DNA of 29,297 nucleotides from positions 1 through 29,297 of the forward strand of contig CAZRIP010000035.1 in NCBI GenBank assembly GCA_964600165.1, in the 5' to 3' direction. A program made the position numbers and the translations under genes. Under the pieces are notes generated by a model that worked only from the letters and a program-made list of their open reading frames with translations, had not been told where the DNA came from and searched no databases. Shown piece after piece: positions 1 through 8,160 of this stretch. Numbering within the stretch: position 1 is the stretch's first letter; each line of letters opens with the position of its first letter. The stretch is from CAZRIP01 sp964600165 (GTDB taxonomy: Bacteria > Elusimicrobiota > Elusimicrobia > UBA1565 > UBA9628).

Positions 1-1527
1 GGGGTTTGGCTCATCGCCGGCGGCCGCGCCGAGGCGACGGGCGCGGGCGCGCTCTCCTGGCTCCCGGCCCGTCTCGGGCCGCTCGTCTCCGGCGAAGGTC
101 CCGGCCTCAAGCCCGTCCGTGGCGAGGGCGCCGGCCTTTGGAAGGATTTCGATCTCGCGCGCGTCTCGGTCGGGCGGTATTACCTGCTTCAGACGCGCGC
201 GGGAGCCAAGACGCTGTTCGCGTCGGCGTCGGGCTACCCGCTGCTCGTGGTCGGCGCGCACGGCTCGGGCCGGACGCTCGTCTGGGCCTCCGGCTTGGAC
301 ACGGCTTGGACGAACTTGGCGCTCAAGCCCGCTTTCGCGGCCTTCGTCGCGTCGGCGCTCGACGCGCTCTCGCCCGCCTCGGCGCGGGACTCGGAGACGC
401 TCGAGCTCAAGGTCGGCGAGCCGATCGCGCGGTCCTGGGCCCAGGACGAGGCCGCGCCGTCCTCCGTCCGCCTGCGCGCTCCCGACGGGCGCGCGACGAC
501 GCTCTGGCTCAAGGACCGGCGCGTCGAGGCCCCGACCGACCAGCCCGGGCTTTACGCGATGACGGAGGACGGCGGCGGCGCGCGCTGGGTCTACGCCGTG
601 AACTTGGACCGCTCTTCCGGCGAGAGCGACCTGGCGCCGATGATCGACCCGCCGTGGCGGCCGCTGCGGCGCGCCGCGCTCGCCGCCGACTTCGACCGCG
701 CCGTCTACGGCCGGCCGGCGCGCGAGGCGGCCCTCGGCGCCGCGGCCGCGGCGGCCGTTCTCGAGATGCTGCTCTCTTTGCCGCAGAGCGCGCTGGTCGC
801 GGCCTGCGCCGCGCTGCTGCTGCTCGCCGCTCCGGCCCGGGCCCAGCAAGGCGACCGCTTCGTCTGGACGCAGCTCAAGCTCGACTCGCAATGGGACCCG
901 TATCCGAGCGCTCACGGCGAGATCCTGGAGCTCTTCGGCACGGTCACGAGCGTCCTGACTTCTCCGGAGCGCCGCGTGATCACGCTCAAGGACAAGGCGC
1001 TTTTTTCGTCGCCGCTCGTCGTCCTCGCCGGCAGCGAGGCGCCGCCGGAGCTCGACGGCGACGACGTGCGCGACCTGCGCGACTACATCTCCGCGGGCGG
1101 GATGCTCTGGATCGAGGACGTCTCCGGGACCTCGACGAGCTCCTTCGACCGCTGGGTCCGCCGGACGCTGCCGCGCGTCCTGCCCGAGGCTCAGCTTTCT
1201 TCCATCCCGCCGGACCACGTGCTTTTCAAGACCTTCTTCCTGCTGCGCTCGGTGGCCGGGCGGGTCCTCGTGCGCGCGGGCTTGGAAGGCGTCGATTGGG
1301 GCGGCCGCACGGCCGTCGTCTACTCCCGCAACGACCTGCTCGGCGTCTGGGCCAAGGACAACTTGGGCCAGCCGCTTTACCCCTGCGTTCCGGGCGGCGA
1401 GGCGCAGCGGCATCTCGGGCGCAAGCTCACGATCAACATCTTGATGTACGCGCTGACGGGCAGCTATAAGGCCGACGCCGTCCATCAGCCGTATCTTCTG
1501 CAGAAGATGCGCTCCGGGATTCCGTGA
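1..1527 (+). CDS. BatA-like membrane protein fused to a DUF4159 domain (5' truncated)
   Basis: The reading frame is open from base 1, so the N-terminus lies outside the window; 508 residues are visible. Residues 1-235 look like the extracytoplasmic part of an aerotolerance regulator (BatA-like), with GYPLLVVGAHGSGRTLVWAS followed by a beta-rich segment. Residues about 240-262 form a hydrophobic helix. An in-frame Met256 (base 766) then begins a second hydrophobic stretch ending APARAQQGDRF, which looks exactly like a signal peptide with an AxA cleavage site. Residues about 283-500 match DUF4159 (FVWTQLKLD, LRDYISAGGMLWIEDVSG, HVLFKTFF). Members of this family cluster with MoxR ATPase, DUF58 and VWA proteins; the next gene is such a VWA protein and overlaps by one base. 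Function is unproven, probably periplasmic or envelope stress or assembly. It could be two fused genes, or a second protein could start at 766. Confidence 0.8.
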   Translation, partial: GVWLIAGGRAEATGAGALSWLPARLGPLVSGEGPGLKPVRGEGAGLWKDFDLARVSVGRYYLLQTRAGAKTLFASASGYPLLVVGAHGSGRTLVWASGLDTAWTNLALKPAFAAFVASALDALSPASARDSETLELKVGEPIARSWAQDEAAPSSVRLRAPDGRATTLWLKDRRVEAPTDQPGLYAMTEDGGGARWVYAVNLDRSSGESDLAPMIDPPWRPLRRAALAADFDRAVYGRPAREAALGAAAAAAVLEMLLSLPQSALVAACAALLLLAAPARAQQGDRFVWTQLKLDSQWDPYPSAHGEILELFGTVTSVLTSPERRVITLKDKALFSSPLVVLAGSEAPPELDGDDVRDLRDYISAGGMLWIEDVSGTSTSSFDRWVRRTLPRVLPEAQLSSIPPDHVLFKTFFLLRSVAGRVLVRAGLEGVDWGGRTAVVYSRNDLLGVWAKDNLGQPLYPCVPGGEAQRHLGRKLTINILMYALTGSYKADAVHQPYLLQKMRSGIP

Positions 1528-3773
1528 TGCACCTGCCGTCGATTTCTTCATACGCGCTGGAGGTGGGCGGCGGGGCTTGGGCCTGGGTGGGCGCGGCCGC
1601 CGTCGCCGCGGCTTTCGCCTGGCACGCGGCCAGAAGCCGCGCCGGCCGGGGCCTGCTCGCCTTGCGGGCGGCCGCGGCGCTCGCGTTGTGCGGAGCGCTT
1701 CTCGAGCCGTCGATCGCCGCGCGCTCGCCTTCGCTGCTCAAGCCGCGCCTGGCGATCATGATCGACGCCAGCCACTCGATGCGCGGCTCCTCCGGCGGCG
1801 GGCGCACGCGGCTCGAGGCCGCGGCGGCTTGGCTGCTCAAGAACCGGGCGAAGATCGAGGCTCGAGCCGAGCCCGTCCTTTTTTCCGTGGGAGCGCGCGG
1901 ACGCCGCCTCGTCGATTGGGACGAGCTCAAGCGCCTGGCGGCCGGCGGGGCGTCGTTTCGTCCCGACGACGCGCTGCGCGACGTCGCCGACGATCCCAAC
2001 GCCTCTAAGACGCAGCGCGCCTGGCTGCTTTCCGACGGCAACGCCGAGACGGTGCCGGACCTTCCGCGGGCCGTCGGCGTCCTGCGAGTCCCGATCGACG
2101 CCCTCGGAGTCGGCCCGCTGCGGCGCGGCAAGGGCTTGAGCTTCGGCGAGCTGAAGACCCCGGACTTTTCCTTCATCCACAGCCGATTCCAGATCGAGGC
2201 GACCGTCGAGGCGACGGGTCTCGCGGGACAGCAGGCGAGCCTGAGGCTCCTCAAGGAAAACCGCGCCGGCGGGTGCTCTAAAGAGCTCTCCTGCGGGTGG
2301 GAGCCGGTCGACGAAAGATCGGCGCGTCTGGCCTCCGACGAGGACGCGCTCGTCTCGACTTTCACGGCCCAGGCCACTTCGCTCGGCGCCGAGCGCTACC
2401 GGCTGGAGGCGCAAGCGGGCGGGCTTTCGCGCACGCGCGACTTCCGCGTCGAGGTCATCCGGCAGAAGTACCGGATCATGTATCTTTCGGGCCGGCCGAG
2501 CGCCGAGTACGCCTACTTGCGCGAGTTCCTGCGCTCCGATCCCAACCATGAGCTCGTCTCGTTCGTGATCCTGCGCAACCCGGACAACCCGGCCTACGTC
2601 CCGGACAACGAGCTGTCGCTGATCCCGTTCCCGGCCGAGGAGATCTTCGTCCAGAACCTGCAGCAGTTCGACCTGTTCATCCTCGAGAACTTCTCTTACG
2701 CCCGCTTCCGCTTGCCGGTCTCTTACCTCGCCTCGCTCAAGAGCTTCGTGGCCGGAGGCGGGGCGCTGCTCGTCGTCGGCGGCGAGAACGCCTTCGGCCT
2801 GGGCGGCTACCGCGGCACGCCGCTCGAGGAGATGCTTCCCGTCACGCTTTCCGACGTCTCCCCCGACTTCGTCCCCGGCCTTTTCAAGGCCAAGCCCGCG
2901 GCGCCGTCGCATCCGCTCGTGCGGCTTTACCCGACCGACGACGAGTCGCGCCAAGCTTGGGACGCGCTGCCGCCGATGGACGGGTTCGCCCGCTTCGGCT
3001 CCGTGCGGCCCGGCGCGACCGTGCTGGCGGTCCATCCGACGGAAAAGACCGCCTCAGGCCAGCCGCTGCCCGTGCTGGCCTTGCGCGAGCTCGGCCGCGG
3101 CAAGGTGATGCTCGTCAGCTCGGACTCGACGTGGCGCTGGAAGCTCGGCGCCGCCCAGGATTGGAAGGCGGGGCAGTTCTACGCGCGGTTCTGGACGCGC
3201 GCGGTGCAATATCTGACAGGCAGCCTCGACTTGTCTAAGGTCAAGTTCGCGCCGCTGCCGGACCATTTGCCCAACCGGGAGCCCGCGCAGTTCTCGCTGC
3301 GAGTGTTCGACGAGTCCTTCAAGCCGGCCGAGAAGGCCGGGGTCTCTCTTTCCGTGGCGTGGACCGGACCCGACGGCAAGAGCCGCGAGGTCGTGCCTAT
3401 CGAGACGGAGCCCGGCGTCTACGGCGTCGAGCTGACGGGTCTCAAGCCCGGCGCCAACCGCCTGCGCGCGTCGGCCCGCTACCGGGGCAAGCCGTGGGGC
3501 GAGGACGAGGTCCGCTTCGACTGGGAGGCGCAGCCCGCCGAGCAGCCGGTCGACGGCCGCTGGCTCAAGCGCGCCGCGGAGGCCACCGGCGGCACGGCGC
3601 AATCGCTCGCCGCGGCCGATCTGGACGCTCTCGTCTCGAGGCTGCCGCCGGTCCGCGAGCAGGCGGAGGTCAGCCGGCGCTATCATCCCTGGGCTTCGAC
3701 GTTGTGGCTCGCGGCGACGGCGCTCGCTTTCCTCCTCGAGTGGACGCTGCGGCGCCTCAAGGGCCAAGCTTGA
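1527..3773 (+). CDS. VWA / glutamine-amidotransferase-like membrane protein
   Basis: A 748-residue protein. ATG at 1527 overlaps the previous stop as TGATG; a GTG at 1524 is an in-frame alternative. Two N-terminal membrane helices (about 17-35 and 43-60) precede a von Willebrand A-type domain with a MIDAS-like DASHS at residues 80-84. Near residue 320 a class I amidotransferase-like fold begins (RIMYLSGRPSAEYAYLREFL, then FVAGGGALLVVGGENAFG). No nucleophile Cys is visible there, so glutaminase activity is unlikely. A C-terminal membrane helix (about 722-742) ends in a short basic tail. This architecture is typical of the large membrane protein in MoxR/DUF58/BatA/DUF4159 clusters and probably acts with the upstream gene as an extracytoplasmic complex. 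The biochemical role is unknown. Confidence 0.85.
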   Translation: MHLPSISSYALEVGGGAWAWVGAAAVAAAFAWHAARSRAGRGLLALRAAAALALCGALLEPSIAARSPSLLKPRLAIMIDASHSMRGSSGGGRTRLEAAAAWLLKNRAKIEARAEPVLFSVGARGRRLVDWDELKRLAAGGASFRPDDALRDVADDPNASKTQRAWLLSDGNAETVPDLPRAVGVLRVPIDALGVGPLRRGKGLSFGELKTPDFSFIHSRFQIEATVEATGLAGQQASLRLLKENRAGGCSKELSCGWEPVDERSARLASDEDALVSTFTAQATSLGAERYRLEAQAGGLSRTRDFRVEVIRQKYRIMYLSGRPSAEYAYLREFLRSDPNHELVSFVILRNPDNPAYVPDNELSLIPFPAEEIFVQNLQQFDLFILENFSYARFRLPVSYLASLKSFVAGGGALLVVGGENAFGLGGYRGTPLEEMLPVTLSDVSPDFVPGLFKAKPAAPSHPLVRLYPTDDESRQAWDALPPMDGFARFGSVRPGATVLAVHPTEKTASGQPLPVLALRELGRGKVMLVSSDSTWRWKLGAAQDWKAGQFYARFWTRAVQYLTGSLDLSKVKFAPLPDHLPNREPAQFSLRVFDESFKPAEKAGVSLSVAWTGPDGKSREVVPIETEPGVYGVELTGLKPGANRLRASARYRGKPWGEDEVRFDWEAQPAEQPVDGRWLKRAAEATGGTAQSLAAADLDALVSRLPPVREQAEVSRRYHPWASTLWLAATALAFLLEWTLRRLKGQA

Positions 3774-5935
3774 AGCGCCGGCTCGCCGTCTTCGCGGGCC
3801 TGTTCGCGCTCTATCTCTTCTCGGCTCCTCCGGCGCTGGCGCCCTACCGCGACTCGGGCGAGATGGCGTCGAGCTGCTTGACGCTCGGCGTGTCGCACCC
3901 GACGAGCTATCCTTTATACGTCCTGCTGGGGCATCTCGCCCAGGCCGTCCCCGTGGGCAGCCCCGCTTATCGGCTCAGCGTGCTGTCCGCCGCGGCGGCC
4001 GCGGCGGCGGCCGTCGCGCTCGGCGCCGTCGCGCAGGCCGAATGGGGCGCGGCGGCCGGGCTCTCGGCGGCGCTTCTCCTGGGCCTCAACGAGACCTTCT
4101 GGTCCGTGGCGATCGTCCAGGAGATGTATACCCTTTGGATCCTCGCGGCCGTGCTGCTGGCCGGCCTCGCGCTGAGGCTGCGCAAGGGCTATCGCGAGCG
4201 GCTGTGGCTGGGCTTCGCGTTCTGCTACGGCCTGGCGCTCGGCAACCGGCTCGATCTTCTGCTGTGGGCGCCCGGCCTCGTTTGGCTCGCGCTCTCTGAA
4301 AGAGAAGCCGCTAAGACCTCCGCTTGGTCCGGATTGGCGCTGCTCGTCTTTCCCGCCGTGATCCTCGCGTTCGACTCGAACGCGCCGATCGCGCTGCTCA
4401 TCGCCGCGACGGCGCTTTGGCGCGGCCCGGCGGCCGGGCGCCCGCGCTGGGCGGCGCGCTCCTGCGCTTTCGTGCTCGCCGGCCTGAGCGTGTACTTGTA
4501 CTTGCCGGTCCGCTCGGCCGGCGGGCCGTGGCTCGACTGGAACCATCCCGCGGCCTTCGGCAATCTCGTCGACTCGATCCTGCGCACGCGCTACGGCGGG
4601 ACGCTCGATCTCTTGTCGAAGAGCTACGCCAAGGGCGAGCTCTTCGGCGCGAACATGGCGCTCTACGGCCGTCATCTGTGGTCGTGCTTCCGGCCGCTCG
4701 GCCTGGCGGCGGTCGCGGCGGGCTTCGCGCTCTCGGCGCGCCGCGAGCCGCGCCGCTGGCTCGGCCAGCTCGCCGCTTACTGGTGGAGCGGCCCGGTCTT
4801 CCTGCTGCTCGCGAACATGCCGCCCAACCCCCACGCGGCCGCCATCGTGGAGCCGCATTACTTGCTCTCGGACGCCATGCTCGTCTTGTGGGCCGCGGAA
4901 GGCGCGGGCTGGGCTTTCTCGGCCGCGGGCGGGCTCGCTCCGGCGGCGGCGCTGCTGGTCTTCGGCGCCCTTCCGTTCTCCGGCGGGCTTTGGGCCCGCG
5001 CGCGGCGGCGCGACCAGACGTTGAGCGAGGACTTCGCGCGCGCGGCGTTTTCGGCGGTCCGCCCCGGCGGCGTCATCGTCGCCAAGAAGGACGTGCCGCT
5101 CTACACTCTTTGGTATTACCAGCTCGCGCACGGCGCGCGCCCGGACGCGCGCGTCGTCGCGCAGGGCTTGGCCGGCGCCGCGTGGTATCAGGCCGATTGG
5201 CGCCGCCGCGGCTTCGCGGTGACGGAGCTGCGGGACGCGCGAGGGTGGGACGCGCTCAAGGCGGCCTCGCCGGACTTCGCGGCCACGCCCGACGCCGAGA
5301 TCCCGGGAGAGCTGGCGGGGGCCGTCCGCCCGCGCGGGTTGCTGACGGCCTGGGACGCGTCTCCCGCGGAGTCCGCGGCGCTATGGACGGTGTCGGCGCG
5401 CCGGGGCGACTATCGCTACGAGGCGCAGCCCGATTTTTTCGCCTCGGACGTGATCGACGAGTTCGCGCAAGCCGCGCTTCGCTCGGGCCTCCACGAGGCG
5501 GCGTGGGCGATGCATTGGCTCTTCCCCGAGCCCGCGGCGCTGCTCGGCTACGCCGCGTTCATGAAGGGAGACCTCGACGCCGCCCAAGCCGATTACGGCT
5601 GGGCCGCCGAGCTGTCGGACCGCCTCTCGGCGCTGGCGGCCGATTATCGCGCGCTGGCTCCGGTCCAAGACGCGATCAGGCGGCAGGCGGCCGAGAACCG
5701 CGTGCAGCTCGGCGTCGCGCTCGAGCGCCTCGGACGGCGCGACGACGCGCAAAAAGCCTACCGCGCCGCGCTCGAGCGTTTTCCGCTCGCGCAGGCGCAT
5801 TACGACCTCGCCGTGCTCGCCTGGAATCGCGACTGGCCGGCGGCCGAGCAGGAGCTGGAGCTGGCGGTCGCGCTCGACCCGTCGAATCAGCAGGCGCGGC
5901 ATTATCTGGCCGCGCTGCGCGCGCGAAAGCGTTAG
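3770..5935 (+). CDS. DUF2723 membrane protein (GT-C type, GT117-like) with TPR-like C-terminus
   Basis: A 721-residue protein. The chosen start is TTG at 3770, overlapping the previous stop as TTGA: it is followed by a basic pair and the first membrane helix (LKRRLAVFAGLFALYLFSA). The first ATG (about 3862) would delete the family signature. Residues about 25-60 carry the DUF2723 hallmark: YRDSGEMASSCLTLGVSHP, with the acidic pair DSGE, then a YPLY motif and LLGHLAQAVPVG. About ten hydrophobic helices follow. After about residue 560 the protein becomes soluble and Ala-rich with helix-turn-helix repeats (GRRDDAQKAYRAALERFPLA, AEQELELAVALDPSNQQA) typical of TPRs. DUF2723 proteins are GT-C-fold transferases linked to protein O-glycosylation in some bacteria; the substrate here is unknown. 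The stop overlaps the convergent next gene by four bases. Confidence 0.85.
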   Translation: MKRRLAVFAGLFALYLFSAPPALAPYRDSGEMASSCLTLGVSHPTSYPLYVLLGHLAQAVPVGSPAYRLSVLSAAAAAAAAVALGAVAQAEWGAAAGLSAALLLGLNETFWSVAIVQEMYTLWILAAVLLAGLALRLRKGYRERLWLGFAFCYGLALGNRLDLLLWAPGLVWLALSEREAAKTSAWSGLALLVFPAVILAFDSNAPIALLIAATALWRGPAAGRPRWAARSCAFVLAGLSVYLYLPVRSAGGPWLDWNHPAAFGNLVDSILRTRYGGTLDLLSKSYAKGELFGANMALYGRHLWSCFRPLGLAAVAAGFALSARREPRRWLGQLAAYWWSGPVFLLLANMPPNPHAAAIVEPHYLLSDAMLVLWAAEGAGWAFSAAGGLAPAAALLVFGALPFSGGLWARARRRDQTLSEDFARAAFSAVRPGGVIVAKKDVPLYTLWYYQLAHGARPDARVVAQGLAGAAWYQADWRRRGFAVTELRDARGWDALKAASPDFAATPDAEIPGELAGAVRPRGLLTAWDASPAESAALWTVSARRGDYRYEAQPDFFASDVIDEFAQAALRSGLHEAAWAMHWLFPEPAALLGYAAFMKGDLDAAQADYGWAAELSDRLSALAADYRALAPVQDAIRRQAAENRVQLGVALERLGRRDDAQKAYRAALERFPLAQAHYDLAVLAWNRDWPAAEQELELAVALDPSNQQARHYLAALRARKR

Positions 5936-6318
5936 AGCTCGACGACGCAGCGCCGGGCGGGAGACTCGCTCAGCGGGCCTTCGTCCGAGACGAGCCTCAC
6001 CCTGACGACGTGCTCTCCGGACCCGAACCCGAACCAATCGAACCACCAGAAGCCGACGGAGGCGCGGCAGGCCTGCCAGGCGCCGTCGTCGATGGAGACT
6101 TCGGCGACCAGGCCGTTTTGCGGCGCGTCGATGCGCAGCGTGTAGCCGGACGAGCTGATGCGCTCGGCTTCCTGCGGGTAGTCGATGCGCGGCGCGGGGA
6201 TCGCGGACGAGGCCTTCTTGGCGCGAGGCGCGCGCTTTCGAGGCGCGCCGGAAGTCGTCGTCGCGGCTTTCTTGCGGGGCTTGGAGGCGGCTTTCGGCGC
6301 CCCTTCTTTCTTTTTCAT
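5932..6318 (-). CDS. small protein with basic Ala/Lys tail and Ig-like beta domain
   Basis: A 128-residue protein of unknown function. Residues 1-45 are a histone-H1/AlgP-like low-complexity tail rich in Lys, Ala, Arg and Pro (PRKKAATTTSGAPRKRAPRA). Residues 46-128 look like one small beta-sandwich: a VEVSIDDGAW-type strand (here VAEVSIDDGAW), a Trp/Phe-rich WWFDWFGFGSGEH turn and a final VRVRLVSDEG strand, as in Ig-like or carbohydrate-associated modules. There is no signal peptide or membrane helix. It stands alone: a TATAAT box lies 9 nt before the ATG, and its stop overlaps the convergent DUF2723 gene (shared TTAG). The basic tail suggests binding to nucleic acid or another polyanion, which is inference only. 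Confidence 0.7.
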   Translation of the reverse strand: MKKKEGAPKAASKPRKKAATTTSGAPRKRAPRAKKASSAIPAPRIDYPQEAERISSSGYTLRIDAPQNGLVAEVSIDDGAWQACRASVGFWWFDWFGFGSGEHVVRVRLVSDEGPLSESPARRCVVEL

Positions 6319-6327
6319 GCCGGCGCG

Positions 6328-6333
6328 ATTATA
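6328..6333 (-). promoter_or_regulatory. -10 box TATAAT of the small basic protein gene
   Basis: On the - strand a perfect TATAAT lies in a short AT-rich island, with 9 nt between it and the ATG at 6318. A start point about 7 nt downstream would leave a leader of only 2-3 nt. No good -35 box lies at 16-18 nt; a TTGACG occurs about 31 nt upstream, too far for a normal pair. Confidence 0.55.
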
Positions 6334-6373
6334 GGAAATCGGCCGGCGGACGCGACTTGACCAGCGTCAACGA

Positions 6374-7642
6374 TCAGTAGCGCGGGAATTGGTTGAAGCG
6401 GAACTGCAGGAGGCCGAGCAGGTCATAACCTCCTTGGAACTTGAGCAGTCCGAGGTCGAAGTTCAAGTGCAGGAAGTAGCCGACCTTGAAATCCATCAGC
6501 CAGGGGTTGAGCGGGGCGCCGTTGAGCTTGATGAACTCGACGGCGAGCGGGTATTGGGGCTTGGGCAGCAGCATGATGCTGCCGAAGGGCTGGTTGCGGG
6601 TCACGAAGATCTCGCCGGGCTTATTGGCGAAGAAGCGCAGGGCGTCAGGCGTCAGGAACTCCGAGAACTGCCCGATGGCGTCGCCCTCGTTGCCGACCAT
6701 CATGCCGACGCTCGTGCGCGCCGGGCCGATCTTCTTGCTGAAGACGAAATAGCCGTCTCCGAGGAGCTGCGTCGTTTTCTGCGAGGCGTTGACGTTGACC
6801 GTGGGATTGGGGTCGTTGATGTCGGGCTGCGGCGAGTCGCGGAACATGAACGTCCCCTGGAAGCCGGCCGCGGCCGCCGGGCGCAAGCTGGTCTCGGACT
6901 GGACCTGCATCTTTCCGTCGGCCTGCATCAGCCAGACGCCGACGCGATCGAGATAGTTGGTGTGGGCCGGCGCGTTCGGGAAGTTGTTTTTCCCGTAGAG
7001 GCGGCCGATGATGTAGACGGCGTTGATGTCCAAGCCCAGGCCTGGCGTGGTGTAGCGGCCGGCGCCGCGATAGGCGGTGGGCGTCAAGATCACGCCGGAG
7101 ATCGAAGCCGGCGGCAGGGGGCGCTTGACGGTCGTCGAGGAGCCGGAGACCGACGCTTTCTCCGTGACGTTGAAGACGAGGCGGACCTCGTCGGTCGAGA
7201 CGGCGATGGTGGCGAAGTCGGGCGGGACGGGCTGTCCTTGGATATCGAAGACCGACGGCTCGATCTTGTCGAACTTGCCGAGCGCCATCAGGCTGTCGAC
7301 GTCCGACATGATGTCGGCTTGCGTATAGAGCGCGCCTCGGCTTCCGCGCACGCGGTCGCGCCACGTCGTGTCGTTGACGGCGCGGCCGCTCGAGAAAAAC
7401 AGGACTTCTCCGAGCACCCACGGGCCGTGATCGATGGGCAGCGGGTTGCCGAGCGTCGCCTGATAGGCGGCCGGGATCGGAGCGGGAGACGTCGAGACGG
7501 CGGGCGGAGTAAACGGGTTGGGCGCCGGAGCCGGCTGGCTCTGGAAGCCGGGCAACGCCGTGCCCGTCGACGGGCCCCCGAACTGAGAGAACGCGGGAGC
7601 GGCGAGAAGCGTGAGCGCGGCCGCCAGGAATAGGCGCGTCAT
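6374..7642 (-). CDS. outer-membrane beta-barrel protein with N-terminal POTRA-like domain
   Basis: The start at 7642 (MTRLFLAAALTLLAAPAFSQ) is preferred over 7657: its ATG overlaps the pgpA stop as ATGA and begins a textbook signal peptide cleaved near residue 20. The mature protein has a Pro/Ala linker to about residue 70. Next comes a POTRA-like unit (about 75-163): a WVLGEVLFFSSG strand, GALYTQADIMSDVDSLMALG helices, KFDKIEPSVFDIQ, and VRLVFNVTEK. This pattern is seen in BamA and TamA. The rest, rich in Gly, Asn and aromatic alternation, ends with LLQFRFNQFPRY, the aromatic C-terminal strand recognised by the Bam machinery. At 422 residues it is much shorter than BamA and has only one recognisable POTRA. 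It is last in the ftsK-lolA-rodZ-pgsA-pgpA operon, which fits an envelope role. The specific function is unknown. Confidence 0.75.
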   Translation of the reverse strand: MTRLFLAAALTLLAAPAFSQFGGPSTGTALPGFQSQPAPAPNPFTPPAVSTSPAPIPAAYQATLGNPLPIDHGPWVLGEVLFFSSGRAVNDTTWRDRVRGSRGALYTQADIMSDVDSLMALGKFDKIEPSVFDIQGQPVPPDFATIAVSTDEVRLVFNVTEKASVSGSSTTVKRPLPPASISGVILTPTAYRGAGRYTTPGLGLDINAVYIIGRLYGKNNFPNAPAHTNYLDRVGVWLMQADGKMQVQSETSLRPAAAAGFQGTFMFRDSPQPDINDPNPTVNVNASQKTTQLLGDGYFVFSKKIGPARTSVGMMVGNEGDAIGQFSEFLTPDALRFFANKPGEIFVTRNQPFGSIMLLPKPQYPLAVEFIKLNGAPLNPWLMDFKVGYFLHLNFDLGLLKFQGGYDLLGLLQFRFNQFPRY

Positions 7643-8160
7643 GCGGCGGCCAGCCAAGTTGGATGAAAGATCATCGCGAGCCGAATCAAGACGTTGACGC
7701 AGACCCCCGCTCCGACGTCGTCAAAAACGATCCCCCACCCTCCCGGCAGACGCTCCAGCCATCGGTACGGCGGCAGCTTGACCGAATCCAGCAGTCTGAA
7801 CAACACGAACCCGACGAGCCAAATCGGCCGGGCCCGCGGCAAAAAAGCGATCGCCGTCCAGTAGCCGACGACCTCGTCGAGCACGATCCTCGGGTCGTCG
7901 TGAACGCCGAGCTCGCGCTCGGCGCGGCCGCAGATCAGGCACGCGGCCAGGATCGCGGCCGTCAGAAAGATCGCCAGCGCCGCCGGCGCCGTCGGAAGGA
8001 ACGAGACCAAGGCCAGCCCTTCCAGCGTCCCGACGAAGCCCGCGCCCGTCCATTTGACCGGCGCGCCGCCGTCCTTTCTCGTGTGACGAAAGGACGACAT
8101 TAAGGTCGCAGGAATATAGCTTAAATAGAGTCCCGTCGCAAGCGCGACGCTCACTCCCAT
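7639..8160 (-). CDS. pgpA: phosphatidylglycerophosphatase A (PgpA family)
   Basis: A 173-residue membrane protein that dephosphorylates phosphatidylglycerophosphate to phosphatidylglycerol. The C-terminal half carries the family core: DDPRIVLDEVVGYW (residues 88-101, acidic residues expected to bind metal and substrate), FVLFRLLDSVKLPPYRWLER (118-137) and LPGGWGIVFDDVGAG. The ATG at 8160 overlaps the pgsA stop by 10 nt, so the two consecutive pathway enzymes are translationally coupled. The N-terminus is unusual. Family members run directly from a G-x-G-x-x-P motif into APGT-x-G-[ST]. Here IP (16-17) is followed by about 20 extra residues containing HTRKDGG before GAGFVGTLEG (39-48). A later start at Met21 would lose the first helix, so 8160 is kept. 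Confidence 0.85.
   Translation of the reverse strand: MGVSVALATGLYLSYIPATLMSSFRHTRKDGGAPVKWTGAGFVGTLEGLALVSFLPTAPAALAIFLTAAILAACLICGRAERELGVHDDPRIVLDEVVGYWTAIAFLPRARPIWLVGFVLFRLLDSVKLPPYRWLERLPGGWGIVFDDVGAGVCVNVLIRLAMIFHPTWLAAA

Noticed and set aside
1548..3035. 495-codon open frame on the - strand opposite the VWA gene
   Set aside because: Arg/Glu/Ala/Gly-biased composition with no motif; it is the antisense shadow of a clear domain-bearing gene in GC-rich DNA.
1527..3773. True glutamine amidotransferase activity for the VWA protein
   Set aside because: The amidotransferase-like fold lacks a visible nucleophile Cys in the expected glycine-rich turn.
4324..6360. 678-codon open frame on the + strand over the DUF2723 gene
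   Set aside because: Almost entirely Arg/Ala/Gly; the overlapping frame carries the DUF2723 motif and membrane helices.
6356..6373. Inverted repeat TTGAC/GTCAA after the POTRA protein gene
   Set aside because: A 5-bp stem without a T-run is too weak for a terminator and cannot be told from chance.
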